From Cotesia glomerata (lineage: Eukaryota > Arthropoda > Insecta > Hymenoptera > Braconidae), in assembly GCF_020080835.1 (NCBI RefSeq), contig NC_058166.1:13231043-13295042 (forward strand): a DNA stretch of 64,000 nucleotides. Reading direction: 5' to 3'. The notes under the pieces were generated by a model that was not told where the DNA came from, made no database searches, and saw nothing but the letters and a program-made list of their open reading frames with translations. Position numbers and translations under genes: made by a program. This document shows, in pieces, positions 22,958 through 35,195 of the stretch. Numbering within the stretch: the first letter of the stretch is position 1; each line of letters starts with the position of its first letter.

Positions 22958-24960
22958 TAGTTTTGGTGGTAACACAAGAGTTGAATTGCTTAATACGCCA
23001 AAAATTATAGCGGGAACCGCTAGTACCATTGCGTCATCAGCAATGTAATATGGGTCTCAGGACCATACTGTCTTGCCAAGCCTGCTATGCATACGTGTAA
23101 AAAATACAATAGCACCATTACTATACTACATAGTAAATAACGCCATACTTATGGGACTCGTTACAATACTGAATTGCAATATTACACATACTATTTTAGT
23201 ATCGGTCTGGAGACCATACTAACATTGTGTTAAACGCCATCCATTTCTCTCCGTGCATGTGGATCGTGATAATCACGATCCACTAGATTGGGCATATGTG
23301 CATCTAAAGTATAGTCATACGTGGATCGTGATCATCACTATACTGTATCCTGATAATAGCAACACTTTTTTCTCCGTGTAGATAAAATATTTAGAAAGAT
23401 TTTTATCTTGTTACGTCAAAAAAGTATAACTTCTAACGTGCGTACATAACTACACACACACTTTTTTTCTGTTTATAATTCGCGTTACTAAAACCATAAG
23501 GGCGTATCTTAAAATATACGCCCTTATAGTTTTGTAGAACCATAAGGGCGTATAAAAAATTTTTTTTTGCTCCAATCAATGTAAAAATGTTGAAAACATT
23601 AACATCTATGGAAAAAACGAAAAAAAAAATTTTTTTTGTGATACGCCTTTATGGTTTTAAGAAAATATTTTTCTAAAACCATAAGGGCGTATCCTGTTTT
23701 TTCGGTTTATTATCAATTATAGGTCAGAGTAAGAAAAAAAATTGCAAAGGTAATAGAAATTATCGCTCCACAACTTAATTTATATCAACAAATATTTATT
23801 TGAGTGAAAAAACGAATGAAAAATTAAGAAAAAATAAATTCATAACAACTTGAGAACAATCGGTATGTCTTCAAGTTTATAAAATTAGCCTCAAAGTTTT
23901 TCTAAATTGATTTTTTTTTTACTTCAGATCTATTTACAATTAACAAAAGAGTTTTGTAAGCCATTTACACGGAAAAAAGTAAACTGTAATAAATAACAGT
24001 CGATTTATAATAAGTAATGATCAACTGCTAAAAATTACCATTTCAAACAGTAAAATCGTGATTTTACTATTAACTTTATAATATTTACCATTTAAACGTT
24101 ACAATTTACTCTTTACATGGAAGAAAATACTATTTCAAACCGTAATATTCGCTATGTAAATGTCTAAAATGTTTAAGTATAATAATTAAGAATTCAGACT
24201 TTGATATTTATTATTTCGTACCTAAAAAATGATCTTATGAAATGTAAAAAGTATAAAATAAAGTTAGTAAATTTCTAATACAAGCAACGTCAATATTTAC
24301 AAAGTAAAATGGTAAATTTTAAACGCAACGCTAAAAATCAAACTGTAATTATTGACTTGCTTGGACTGGTAAAATGTATATTTTAAAAGTATAATTTTTA
24401 CTGTTTCAAATGTTAAATTCTCCCAGAGAGAGACCCCCTTCTCTTTCATCTGAGTTCTCCTTCTCCTCATAATATCGACTATATATTGAAATGACAATTT
24501 TTACTGTTTGAAACTGTAATTTTTTAAGATGAAAGAGTCGTTATTTACTATAGTGACAGCTACTAATCACTTATTTTCGATATTAAATTATAAAAAGTTT
24601 GGAAAATCCAAAAGTGCACGACTCATAATGCTCATTTAATTATGAAATATAAAAAAAAAAAAAAAAAACTTAAGTCGTTCAAAATTAATTTCCGAAAAAA
24701 CAGCTGTAGTAGGAAGGTACTGCACAAGCGCCCCTGGTGGAATAAAATGTACATAATATCTATAGATATAGATATATCACCATCCATGTTAATTTTACAT
24801 GGATATATATAGATATACAGTCTTGTAGTTTTCGTTTTTTATTAATTGCAATTAAACGACACTGAATTAATTAATCATTCGCATTCAGTGACCTACAATC
24901 GTCGATTAGAATTTTTAAAAAAAAAATTTAACTCAAATAATGGATTTTTTCACAAGTTAC

Positions 24961-26326
24961 AGTGCCCATACAAAAAATGAAGATCGGCCCGATACTGGGC
25001 CAAGACTGGTAACCGATCTTTAAGTATCGGCCGAGTATCGTGAAATATCGTTGGGCCAAGACTGGGCGAGTATCGGATGGTAACACCCAGCCGATATAGG
25101 CGACTGAGCGTCGGCCGAACATAGTAATCAAGCATTGGCCGAGCATCGGCCAAGCATAGGCAAAAAATCAAATTTTAGGTAAAATAATAAAAAAAAATTT
25201 TTTTTTCGTTGTTTATTTTTGAATTATTATTATTCTGAGGTGATGGACTACTGGTTGATAGAAATTAATTCTGAAAAAATTCGGGTGTGGAGGGGTTTGA
25301 ACCTGATCCGTCTGCGTGGAAGTCTCGAGCGGTGTCACGGGCGCTGCTAACTGATCTGAGTGTAGTGTTCTTAGTTTAATCATTTCAATGTTCAACGATC
25401 AATTTTTTTCAGTATAATTGAGTTAACTTGATTGTTGTTACGAATTTTTCTATTTATTTCATAATTGCACAATTTCTGAATTTTAATAATAAAAAATAAC
25501 TTCCCAGTTTTTTAAAACTTCATTTTTAAGCAAGAAGTTCAAAATTAATTAAAAATAATTGATTTATTAGTAAATAAATCTATATATTTATATTTTTATA
25601 TTTTTATTTATATTCATAAATCTATTTATAAGTAAATAAATCATTTATTAAAATTAATTAGCTTCTTGCTGAAATATTTTTTTTTTAATACTAAAAGAAA
25701 TAGTTTTAACTGATTAGGTAATGTACAAATTTATCGAAAAAGTCTTCCAAAAAAATATTCATTAATTTATTAAATTTGTTTTAGTGAAAACAAATGTTGA
25801 TTTAATCCTAATCGAGCTTGTTGAATAATAAAAATATCAAAAACTAAAAAATGATCAATATAATATTTATAAAAAAAAAAAAACATTGTTAATAATTTAA
25901 ATTGGTGTTTTCTCCTAAAAAAATCTCTTAAGATATTTTTTAAAAATTGATTTACTAATTTTTAATACATATTAGTTTATAATTTGGTCAAACGTTAAAT
26001 TCAAAAAAATTGAAAACAATAATACAACACAGTAATGACTAATACTTATTAATTGTTTTCAAGTGTAATGAAGAATTAGCCAGAGCATCGGCCAAGCAAT
26101 GGCTGATAATCAAATCACATACCATTATATTATAATAAATATCGTGCGGTAGCCGATGGCTAACCTAGACTAGGCCAGTACAAATCGCCAATGCTTGGCC
26201 GAACATTAAAGCCGATGGTTTACCGAGGCTAGGCCGATACAAAACGCCGATACTTGGCCGAGCATTAGTAGCCGTGCCTTGGCCAATGAACGGAAATTGT
26301 TGAGCATCGGCAACTTTGTATGGGTG
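24961..26326. mobile_element. Level-4 element of nest B, TIR GCCCATACAAA, GGCCGATRCTCGG arrays
   Basis: CCCATACAAA at the left and TTTGTATGGG at the right. Both sub-terminal regions (24985-25165, 26085-26310) are GC-richer and packed with variants of GGCCGAGCATCGGCCAAGCA. The interior is AT-rich with a tRNA-like SINE at about 25.2-25.4 kb. No transposase is visible. Confidence 0.75.
25187..25372 (-). mobile_element. tRNA-like SINE remnant at the core of nest B
   Basis: On the minus strand a B box GGTTCAAACCCC (complement of about 25292-25303) follows a GTTAGCAGCGCCCG A-box-like stretch by about 45 bases, and an A/T-rich tail follows. The cloverleaf is weak. It would be the fifth insertion layer if confirmed. 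Confidence 0.4.
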
Positions 26327-27319
26327 TTTCCAGGTTTCACACATGACGGACAGGAAAATTTTTTGACCTATTTTGGTGTTTTTTTCCAATTCTATTGCAG
26401 TAAATCAATTTTTAAAAAGTATGAAATTAATCTCCATTAAATTATCTCGACAATAGTATGCAAAATATCTTGATTCCGTGAACTAACAAGGCTATAATAA
26501 TAAAAATAGCCGCCAAAATGAGGCGAAAAAAATTTTTTGATCGTAATGCACTCTTTGATGCTTCGCATCATGAGTCGTGCAATTATGGCTTTTATACTTT
26601 CTACATTAAGTTCTGTAATATTTATATTTTTGGCACCCCGATGTCTGCTTTACTGTTTGAAACTATAAAAATTAACCGGAATCCGAGTGAATAACAGTTC
26701 ACTTTTTTTCCGTGTAGAACTGTAATTTTAAAAAAGTCATTCAAAAAGAACTTTGTTCTTGAGAATTGTTATCATTCTTCAATACCAATATCTTGAAGCA
26801 TCTTGTACATCAGGCACTGTCCCACAAAATATCATCGGTATTATCAAAGTATAATTTTCACCCATGGCCATAGTTTATAAATGTTTTTGTCATCATCTAG
26901 TTATATTAAAGAAAAAAATGAAAAAATAATTTTTCTTATTTTTATAATCTTAGACGCAGATGGTCCTGACGATCGAGATGGCATTGGACTAATACTCTGA
27001 TGAATTTATTTTTCCTTAATTTTTTTATTAGTTTTTTCACTTAAATAAATATTCGTTGACATAAATTGAGTTGTAGAGTGATAATTTCTATGACCTTTGC
27101 AATTTTTTTTCTTACTCTGACCTATAATTGATAATAAACCGAAAAAACAGGATACGCCCTTATGGTTTTAGAAAAATGTTTTCTTAAAACCATAAGGGCG
27201 TATCACAAAAAAAATTTTTTTTTCGTTTTTTCCATAGATGTTAATATTTTCAACATTTTTACATTGATTGGAGCTAAAAAATTTTTCTTATACGCCCTTA
27301 TGGTTTTAGTAACGCGAAT

Positions 27320-28531
27320 CATTATTATTATTAATATTAGTATTTTAATAAAATAATTATATAAATGATAGCTATAAAAATTTTTAATAAAAAAACAAGT
27401 GTGTTATTTATATAACCCATTTAGTTATCAGTAAAAAAATGGGAAGCGTTAAAACAAGCTCCAAGATGATTCTGATCCTCGGAGTTAAGAATTGAGTATG
27501 TATTATATCTTCGGTGAGTAGAGAGTAGAGCACAAATAAGAAGCAGTAAAGCCGTAAAGTATGAGCCACTTATTTTCCCGAAGACAAAATAATAATATAT
27601 TTTAAGTTCCAAGTCTAAAAAAAGAAAAAAAAGGAACGGTCACATAACACGGTTATGTATAATATTTCACCGGTTATGCTTCTTTTTATCTCCGTCTCAA
27701 TTTACGTCTTAATCCTCAGATTGTTGATCCGTGATCCCTATGCCTACTCATGATGATCATCCGACATCCAAATTGGCGCTTCTATCGTCATCGTCATCGC
27801 AAGATTCGGTTTTTATAAAAGAAGTTATATTGCCAATTTTTTACTTTGATCATATAAAATATCATAAAAGAGCAAAGTCCCAAAGTAAACCGACTTTTAT
27901 TTTATTTTTATGTGTACGTAATCCCGAGCACGTTTCATTAAATTATAAAGCTATTAAACACAAGCTACTTTATGGTCTTCTGGTATTCGGGGGCTTGTCA
28001 CGCAATAAACCCTTTTTTATTTCATTAATTAATATGCCGAATAATTTTATAAAACTAATTATTGATCCTTATATTGACAGTGATTAATTACGCGTAAAAA
28101 AGTAAAAAGAAAATAATAATTTATTAAAATTATTCAGTTTAATTAAATAAAATTAATTACTTTAATTTTATCGAAAAAAATAAACTTTTAAAATCAACAA
28201 TAAAATTTTTAAAGTCAAATTTAAATTATAGATTGAAGGGATAAAAATTGTTGAAAAATTAAATGTAAAAATTGTAACGAGTTTATTTTATCAAAATTTA
28301 CTTAAAATTCCAAGAATTGACGTTACTTTCGTCATTCAAAAATAATTTGATGAAAAAATCATATGAGTAGCGTGTTTTCTATTTTCTTTTACTACTAACC
28401 TTTATAAAATCACAAAAAATGATTATAAAATTTATACGTTTTGTAGGACAAATTAAACAATATATAATCAGCTTCAACTTAATATTTTCAGAAATGAGGT
28501 ATCTCTTTCCAGTTAGAAGTAATTTACGAAA
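27320..28531. other. AT-rich unique stretch, no supported gene
   Basis: A frame of 118 codons at 27731-28087 has no known domain. Flanks are A/T-tract sequence and nothing else stands out. Confidence 0.4.
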
Positions 28532-29204
28532 AGTTTGAAAAATCTAAAAGTGCACGCCTCATAACGCTCATTAATTTTTTAAGAAAAAAATTAATTGTGT
28601 AATCGATTAAAAAAAAAAAATTATAATTAAGTAATTTTTTACAGAGTATTTTTAAAAAATTTTTTTTTTTAAATATCGGCGCCCTTTTTTCTTGTCATAT
28701 GCGCATGCAGTCTAAAAAAATCTAGCTTGATCAAGTGGCGCCATAGTTTTCACGTGACAAATAAGAAAAGTTCGTTTGGATTTGTACGGTTGTATTGTAG
28801 TAAATTTTAATAAAAATTCAATTAAAAAAAAAAAATACATAAACTAGGCCACTGATATGACATACGGACCCAGTTCATCGAATTCTCAAACTAATAAAAA
28901 AGGTACGGTCTTGAAATATCAATTTGTTCGGGAGTAATCGTTGGTACATCCAAAATGAGGTGACATCCGGACGTCCACATAAAATTTTTTTCAAAACGTT
29001 TTTTTTTTCATAATAGCAACATGAAATGATTTTAGAAAGTAAAAGATGGTTTAATTTAAGTGTTTTTTTGGTGTAAATCTACTTATATCATTGTATAAGT
29101 GTAATATGATTGTGATAGAGGCATTTAAAGATCACAAAATTGCTTGACCTTGACGAGTCGAGTATAAAGCACAACCTCACGCGCTTCGCTCTATGAGGCG
29201 TGCA
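28532..29204 (+). mobile_element. MITE of the TGCACGCCTCAT family, copy 1
   Basis: Starts with the small palindrome GTTTGAAAAATCTAAAAG, then TGCACGCCTCATAACGCTCA. It ends CGCGCTTCGCTCTATGAGGC with GTGCA. Internal landmarks are AAGTGGCGCCATAGTTTTCA and TGACATCCGGACGTCCAC. It has no frame of its own and is nearly identical in plan to 57601-58243 and 51349-52032. Confidence 0.85.
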
Positions 29205-29293
29205 AAAGCTTGGAAAATCCAAAAGTGCACGCCTCATAATCTCATTTTTCACAATAAAATTGATTAAAGTAAAATACAAAAAACAAAATAACA
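29205..29293 (+). mobile_element. Head fragment of the TGCACGCCTCAT family
   Basis: Immediately after copy 1 the head repeats: GCTTGGAAAATCCAAAAGTG, CACGCCTCATAATCTCATTT, then breaks off just before the next MITE. It is either a partial tandem copy or an insertion into an older copy. Confidence 0.6.
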
Positions 29294-29565
29294 CACTGAT
29301 AGAAGGATTTGTTTATAGTTAAAAATATTTGTTAATATTTAACAAATCATTTATTAGAGACCACTTTTTAGTCCTTAACAAATATTTCTTAGTATTTAAA
29401 AAGATTTATTAATATTTAATAAATGAATATCTGATTTATTAAATACAAACAAATCATTTTAAATACTAAGAAATATTTGTTTGATACTAAAAAATGGTCT
29501 CTAATAAATGATTTGTTAACTATTAACAAATATTTTTTTAATACAAATAAATCCTTCTATCAGTG
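29294..29565. mobile_element. Foldback MITE, TIR CACTGATAGAAGGATTT
   Basis: CACTGATAGAAGGATTT and AAATCCTTCTATCAGTG enclose a nearly complete palindrome with TTTATTAGAGACCA / TGGTCTCTAATAAA as a distinctive inner pair. Right flank TA; the left TA is lost. 272 bp. Confidence 0.9.
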
Positions 29566-29981
29566 TAAAAAACAGAAAATTCTGCTATGATTTCGTGGCG
29601 CCATAATTCTAAGGTGAGCAAAAAAAATACTATAATTAAATGTGTTGGCAAATATTTTAAAAGAAAATTTATTATTTATTTACAAAATTTTACAACTTAC
29701 TTTCGTAATTTCACCAAATAAATATTGTATTACATTCAATTAGAAAACATACGATATTACTATCGTAAATAGTAAGAGAATAAAAATTAAAATGTAAAAA
29801 TATTACTATTCTTGTATTCATTTTTAAAATTTTCAGTGCTTCCTCTGTATCTTTCAAATAAAAGTAACAAATTTTACAATAGTTGTATTGAAATCTTTTT
29901 GAATTAGTGTGAGTATTGGCCGTGTACAACGCTAGACTCCGAGTTTACGTAAATGCTGAAGCACAATAATAGTAGTTTACC

Positions 29982-30043
29982 TCGAATAGCGTAGAAGGAG
30001 AGTCCCTGGCTTCCAACTAAGAGTTCTGGGTTCGATTCTCGGA
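29982..30043 (+). mobile_element. tRNA-like remnant
   Basis: TAGCGTAGAAGG (A-box-like) and GGGTTCGATTCTCGG (B box) lie about 40 bases apart. TGG-CTTCCAA-CTA could be a short anticodon arm with TCC. Stems are poor, so it is a SINE or pseudogene fragment, not a gene. Confidence 0.45.
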
Positions 30044-30347
30044 AGAAAATTTGTTTTTTCGGTTATTGCGAAGGTAGGTACCAAGTAGTTGGTACCAATT
30101 CACTAACACATTTTTTATAATTTGCTCTATAGTATTGGACTTTTTAAGTCTCTTGATCGTCTTATTGGTTGAATAAAATTTATAATAGTAGATCGTAAAA
30201 ATTATTGAATGACAAGTATAGTCCACCATTACTATTTTATTTAATACAAATAACAATAGTAAAACAGTAAAAGCTACTTCAATTTTCTTTCCATGTACAA
30301 TTTAGATACGAGTCTCGACATTTGGCTAATCAATAATATGAATAATA

Positions 30348-30624
30348 CACTGATAGAAGGATTTCTTACTATTTAAAAAGATTTCTTTGTATTTAAGAAA
30401 TCATTTCTTAAACATCATTTTTTAATATTTAAAAAATATTTCTTAAATACAAAGAAATATTTCTTAAATATTAAGAAATATAAATACTAAGAAATATTTC
30501 TTAAATACAAAGAAATATTTCTTAAATACTAAGAAATATTTTTTAAATGCTAAGAAATGATGTTTAAGAAATGATTTCTTAAATACAAAGAAATCTTAAA
30601 TGCTAAGAAATCCTTCTATCAGTG
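30348..30624. mobile_element. Foldback MITE, CACTGATAGAAGG family, nearly perfect hairpin
   Basis: TA-flanked (30346-30347, 30625-30626). 277 bp built of AAGAAATATTTCTTAAATAC motifs, so that either half mirrors the other. Transcripts would fold into one long stem. Confidence 0.9.
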
Positions 30625-30899
30625 TATTTATAATATACTTCACTCTTACAAGTATATCTACGTACGGAACCCTATTAATGGAGTTTGTTGTTAGATTCAT
30701 TGTCCATACAAAATAAAATAAAATAACAAAATTTTTGGTAACTTCTACCATGAGACCAAATGCAATAGTTAGATTTCTAAAGGAATCTACTAAAACTTCG
30801 TACGTCAGTACCAAATTGTATAAAATAAGGATTAATAGACAAATGTCTACCGTGAGCAAAAAGTTTCAGCATTCCTTGATAAAAATAAGCACCAGCCAT

Positions 30900-31560
30900 T
30901 TTATTCACCTAATTGAGTTACACTGTTTGTTGATGATGCTTCGCCGGGTTTGGAGCCTCGCCGTGTCTCTTAGATTGCCTAATCGATTATTAAGCCCAAC
31001 CGGTAACCGGTGGCTGAGATATTCGAATCTATCCTCTATATTGTATAGGTATATAAATAGCCACCGAATCCGCCTCATTTACTCTCTGACATTCGCGGCC
31101 CAAGAATCCCGGGCGGATGGTGAATAATCTTGTCGATTAAGGATTAAACGCTCCTCTAATACCCGCCGTTTATATACTTTTTATCTTAATTAAAATAATA
31201 AAATACCTCGACTTCGCTTACTAGCGACTCCTAGATCGACGCAAATTTCTTTCCATTCCCATGGAATTACAAATATCCATACACAAATTTATTTTAAATG
31301 ATCGATGAAAAATACTTAAAAATAATGAATTTTATAGATAAAATGATGATAAAAAATGTAAAATATTATTTAGGATGCTTTCGAAGGGAATCCTTTGAGA
31401 AGCATGGGAATTATCAAGATCGCATATACAAAACGACTTATCGTCTCTAAAAATCATCAGATCGTGTTCTTCATGACTGTGACCATGACGTTCTTCTGTT
31501 CTTTCGCTGCTCTGGCTCCGGCAACATTTTATCCGCTGTGGATTGTGTCCTTTCTTTTGT
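30900..31560. other. GC-richer unique block
   Basis: Two GC-richer patches (30930-31180 with CGCCGTGTCTC and ACCGGTAACCGGT; 31380-31530 with TGCTCTGGCTCCGGC-like text) in AT-rich surroundings. They are not repeated in the window. The 130-codon frame overlapping the first patch starts in repeat-adjacent AT sequence and has no domain. Possibly conserved non-coding or regulatory DNA. Confidence 0.25.
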
Positions 31561-34500
31561 GTTTATAAAATCTAGGACCCGGGACGGATAATAAAAATCT
31601 ACGGAAGAATTGACTAAATCCAAGATTTAGAATTAGAAAAATTTGACGACGGTTTTCGGAAAAAATTAATCCGTGACATGAAGGTTATTTTCCGCCGTGA
31701 GACACGAGTTTTACATTCCAAAAGTTCAATTCTAAGGTTAATAATCATTTTGTTCAATATCACTTTTGAGTGATACAATCAACGGAATCTAAATCTGTAG
31801 AGTTTTTAATCTTTGTTCTGTTATGACTAATTTACTACACTTACGATTGAGATGACATTTTTGATAATATACAAAAAAAAACTCAGCCTTAAATAATAGC
31901 CTAACTTTTTGGAACACTCACTGACGTTATTTTCATTCTTATTGCCTGATTAAAAAAATTAATGTTGAAAAATCGTATAATAACGCTAATAACATTCGAA
32001 AAAAATTCTGATTTTTGAATCATCAATAAATTTTCTGAAGTTTCCGTATATGGCCCGAAATGCCCTCATATAACTCGATATGTCCATATTAGGTCTGATA
32101 TGGTTATATATAAACTCATAAATAATTTTTCGACCAAAATTAGTTTCAAAAATCTCCAAAAGGTGGCGCATGATCATTAAATATTCTCGCTACAAGAAAC
32201 TTAATTTTAAAGAGTTAATATATAAAGTAAAAAGCTTTTTTTTTTCTGAGGAGCTTATCAGACGCTCATTTTTAACTTATCCAATTTTCGTCAAATATAA
32301 CATATTACTTGATATACATTTTTGTAAAAAAATAAAATATTATAAAAAATAATTTTTTTATGTTCAACAAAATTCTTAAAAATACTTTTTGCCGCTCTCA
32401 TCTTTAATTGTAAGTATATAATTATCATTCTCCAGAATATCAGAGAGTAGTAACATAGAAATACAATAAATGATAAAAATATCATTCTTATTATTATTTT
32501 ATTTTTATTATTATAAGTATATCAATGGTTTGGTCAGACTGAAAAAAATTTAAGTAGACGTATTTAGTTTTGGAGCGAGCTGATCTGGGATGATGCTTCT
32601 ACCTCCGCGTTATACCTCATTCATCCTCATCCTCATCCTCAGCTCGATATACTAAATTTTGTTATTTATTTTGGTCGGGGTGGTGTATCATTATAAACTC
32701 GCGTGCGCTGCCCCCGGTCATTCTCATCTCATCTCATCTAATCCCTCCTCCCGGCGTCTTGAGATTTCTGGCTGCCGGACCTCGGACCTCATCCTCATTC
32801 CCAATACAACTTACAAGACAACATCGATCTACACGCACTTCCATCGAAAATTAGCGGCGAGTGTGTAGTATGCGTGTGGGCACATTTTACTACAACCATA
32901 AAAAACTACTTGAGTTTAGCACTTTTAACAAAATTTTATAAAATTATTTTTTATAGATTTTTTAAATGAAAATTTGTCCTGGACTCTCAATGCACATTTA
33001 AGGTCATTGTCCTTTCGATGTAATTTGGTAATGACGCGAAAAACGCGATGATAAACGACCGCTGAAAAATATTTGAATAAGTAAGATGAAGAAGGGAGGA
33101 GCAGCTAATTTTAAAGATCGAATTTCAATTCTGACAGCTCTGGGAAGCTAAAAGTTATCTTCCAGATAAGAAGGAAGGAAGGATGAGAAGAAGTTATGCA
33201 GCCGAGACAACTTTAATGCCCAGGCGAACCAGAGCAACTTCAAACTTCAAGAAAAGAGGCAGACGTTATTTAAGTGATTGAAGATTTTTGCATCTTCATT
33301 CGTTCCTCTTTTTACACTCGAGTCACGGAAGCTTTTGCAGTTATTTTTGTTTGGTTAGTTTTTCGGAATAACACGAAAGGGGTGTGATTCGATAAATTAA
33401 GGGTTAAGAGGAAATTTATTCCTTACGTGTATCATGATCGATTTTATTTTCAACGTCATTAACTTTTTGTCGGTATCAATCGTGTGATATTTCATAAAAA
33501 ACTTGTCAGGAGTTTCATTTGATTGGTGAAAAAAAATTTTGAAGTTTAATTTTGGGTTACTGGTAAAAGATTCAGTTAAATTGGTGTGAATATTTTTTGT
33601 AAGGGATTTATTTCCTGCAAATAAGGTGTCAGGTGATTTTTCTGTATCTTCAATATTTAATTCACAATTTGAATTTTAAAATTATATGATGAAATTTAAT
33701 GTTGCATTTTGATAGTTTTTTAATATTGCATTACTCGGTAATTTTTCTACAGTTATTTTATCGTGGTAATTTTTCATGAATATTTGCATTTTATTTCTGA
33801 ACTATTCTATATACTCAATTTTCATGAGATATCGAGAATTTAGTTAATTAACATTTAATTTCCAAAGATTCTTATGAATTAAAAAAAATTATTATTCAAT
33901 TTTAATTATGAAATAAAGAGCATAAAAAAATTAATTCGTTAATTAACTAAATTAATTACACTTCGCTAATTAACTTAATTAATTAACTAAATTGATTAGA
34001 AAAAAATCATTTTTTAAAACTCAAATCTATTGAACCCATAATTTTAATTTAAAAAATTTTTCAACGAAATTTTGTCAAGTTTCATAAAAATTTGTAAAAT
34101 TAAAGTCAATTTAAAAAGTCTAATTATTTTTTTCGATTATTTAAAAAAAATCGAATTTCATTTTTTAATTTTTCCATATTTAATTTTCATTAAAAAAAAT
34201 TCTAAAATTAAACTTAATTAGCATTTATTTTACAAAATTTTAATCGATAAAAAAAATTTCTTTTTTCGCTAATTTTAAATTCTGTACAAAAAACTAAGAA
34301 AAAAAGAAAAGGAACTATTCTTATAGAAAATTAATTTACTCACAAAAAATATTTTTTCTTAGCTTAAATTTTACTAACCCAAAATTTCAATTTACAAAAT
34401 TACTGGAATAAATTTTGTCAAGTGTTACAATTTCTTTTATTTTTAAAAGTCAATGGAACACTACAATATTTCTATCAAATTTAATTATCACTTGAATATC

Positions 34501-35195
34501 CTTCCGCTCGCTTATTTTGCCGCGGTAATTTTTGCAAATTAAAAAATTTCCATACTTCAACATTTCAACACAAAATTTTTCCTGAAAAAAAAAACCTACC
34601 TACTGTTTTTTTCCACCCAAACAAATTATCTTCCAAAACTGTTCCCAATTTTTCCATTACTCTCCATAATTAGTTTTAAAAATAAGCCTCATCATACAGA
34701 TAAAAAGAAAAAGAAAACTCAACTTACCAACAAAAGTAAGCGGAGTCCGTAAACGAAAAGTAGAGTATGCCGGTCGCGTGGCAAAATTTACGCATGCTCC
34801 GGGCACGCGATCTTCTGAAAAAAAGATAAACAAGCCGCTTTTTTTAAGGTTATTTCATTACATTCGAGAGAATAATCTTGAAGATCGCTGATCGCAATTG
34901 CTGATCGATTACGATCCATACCCATCACCCGGACTGATATAACATATATAACGCGCCAAGACTTATATATATTAATATAAAATAAAATACTCATAACCGG
35001 TAATCGAAACTGGGCAGATATAAGAGCTAAATTCGCAAGTGAAATTTTATACCGACTTAATTTGCTTAAATCGTTCTACTTTTTGGAGCACTTGCTTCAT
35101 TTTTCTCAGATCCTCCAGCCGGATTATTTCAAAGAAGAAAAAATTGTCATCAGCATCTAAATTTCCGCGATATTTTTCTACAATTTTATTGTTAA
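31561..35195. other. AT-rich unique stretch with a few GC-richer patches
   Basis: Patches at 32560-32870 (TCATCC repeats at about 32620-32640) and 33160-33340. From 33600 to 34700 the sequence is poly-A/T-tract DNA. No repeat shared in the window and no credible frame were found. Confidence 0.35.

Larger units (their letters stand above)
19942..23255. mobile_element. Inner element of nest A, TIR CACGGAGAGAAATGGATGG
   Basis: Left CACGGAGAGAAATGGATGG, right CCATCCATTTCTCTCCGTG. Sub-terminal hairpins are abundant: GGCACTGTAGTGCC, a long hairpin at 19970-20057, and several GTATGG..CCATAC stems around 21650-21830 and 23030-23240. It contains the composite repeat copy 2 and a CGCTGATAGAAGG MITE. 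No transposase frame seen. Confidence 0.75.
18955..23378. mobile_element. Outer element of nest A, TIR CACGGAGAAAAAAGTNTTGC
   Basis: Left CACGGAGAAAAAAGTATTGC with TATTAT following. Right inverse of CACGGAGAAAAAAGTGTTGC with TATTAT following and TA after it. Interior arms repeat GTGGATCGTGATNATCAC motifs (19134-19150, 23262-23285, 23322-23337). Without the nested insertion (19942-23255) the element is only about 1.1 kb. No transposase frame is left. Confidence 0.75.
24598..26581. mobile_element. Level-3 element of nest B, variant of the TGCACGCCTCAT MITE
   Basis: Left GTTTGGAAAATCCAAAAGTG then CACGACTCATAATGCTCATT. Right GATGCTTCGCATCATGAGTC then GTGCA. This matches the family at 28532, 51349 and 57601, with ACTC/GAGT instead of CCTCA/TGAGG. 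It is interrupted by the level-4 element. Confidence 0.7.
23968..26714. mobile_element. Level-2 element of nest B, TIR CACGGAAAAAAGTNAACTGT
   Basis: TA|CACGGAAAAAAGTAAACTGT at the left, inverse GTTCACTTTTTTTCCGTG|TA at the right. The sub-terminal left arm holds many TTTACNGTTT motifs. It lies wholly within 23478-27319. Its ends resemble those of the CACGGAGAAAAAAGT element in nest A, suggesting a related group. Confidence 0.8.
23478..27319. mobile_element. Outermost element of nest B, TIR ATTCGCGTTACTAAAACC
   Basis: ATTCGCGTTACTAAAACCAT at the left is inverted at the right end. The inverted repeats continue for about 330 bp each (23478-23815 and 26985-27319), with ATAAGGGCGTAT repeated three to four times per arm. 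The interior is occupied by further elements. No frame remains. Confidence 0.85.

Noticed and set aside
27731..28087. 118-codon frame on the plus strand
   Set aside because: Unrecognised, with no splice or promoter context; the length is attainable by chance in 64 kb.
30735..31127. 130-codon frame on the plus strand
   Set aside because: Runs through both AT-rich and GC-richer DNA without change in character, and no domain is visible.
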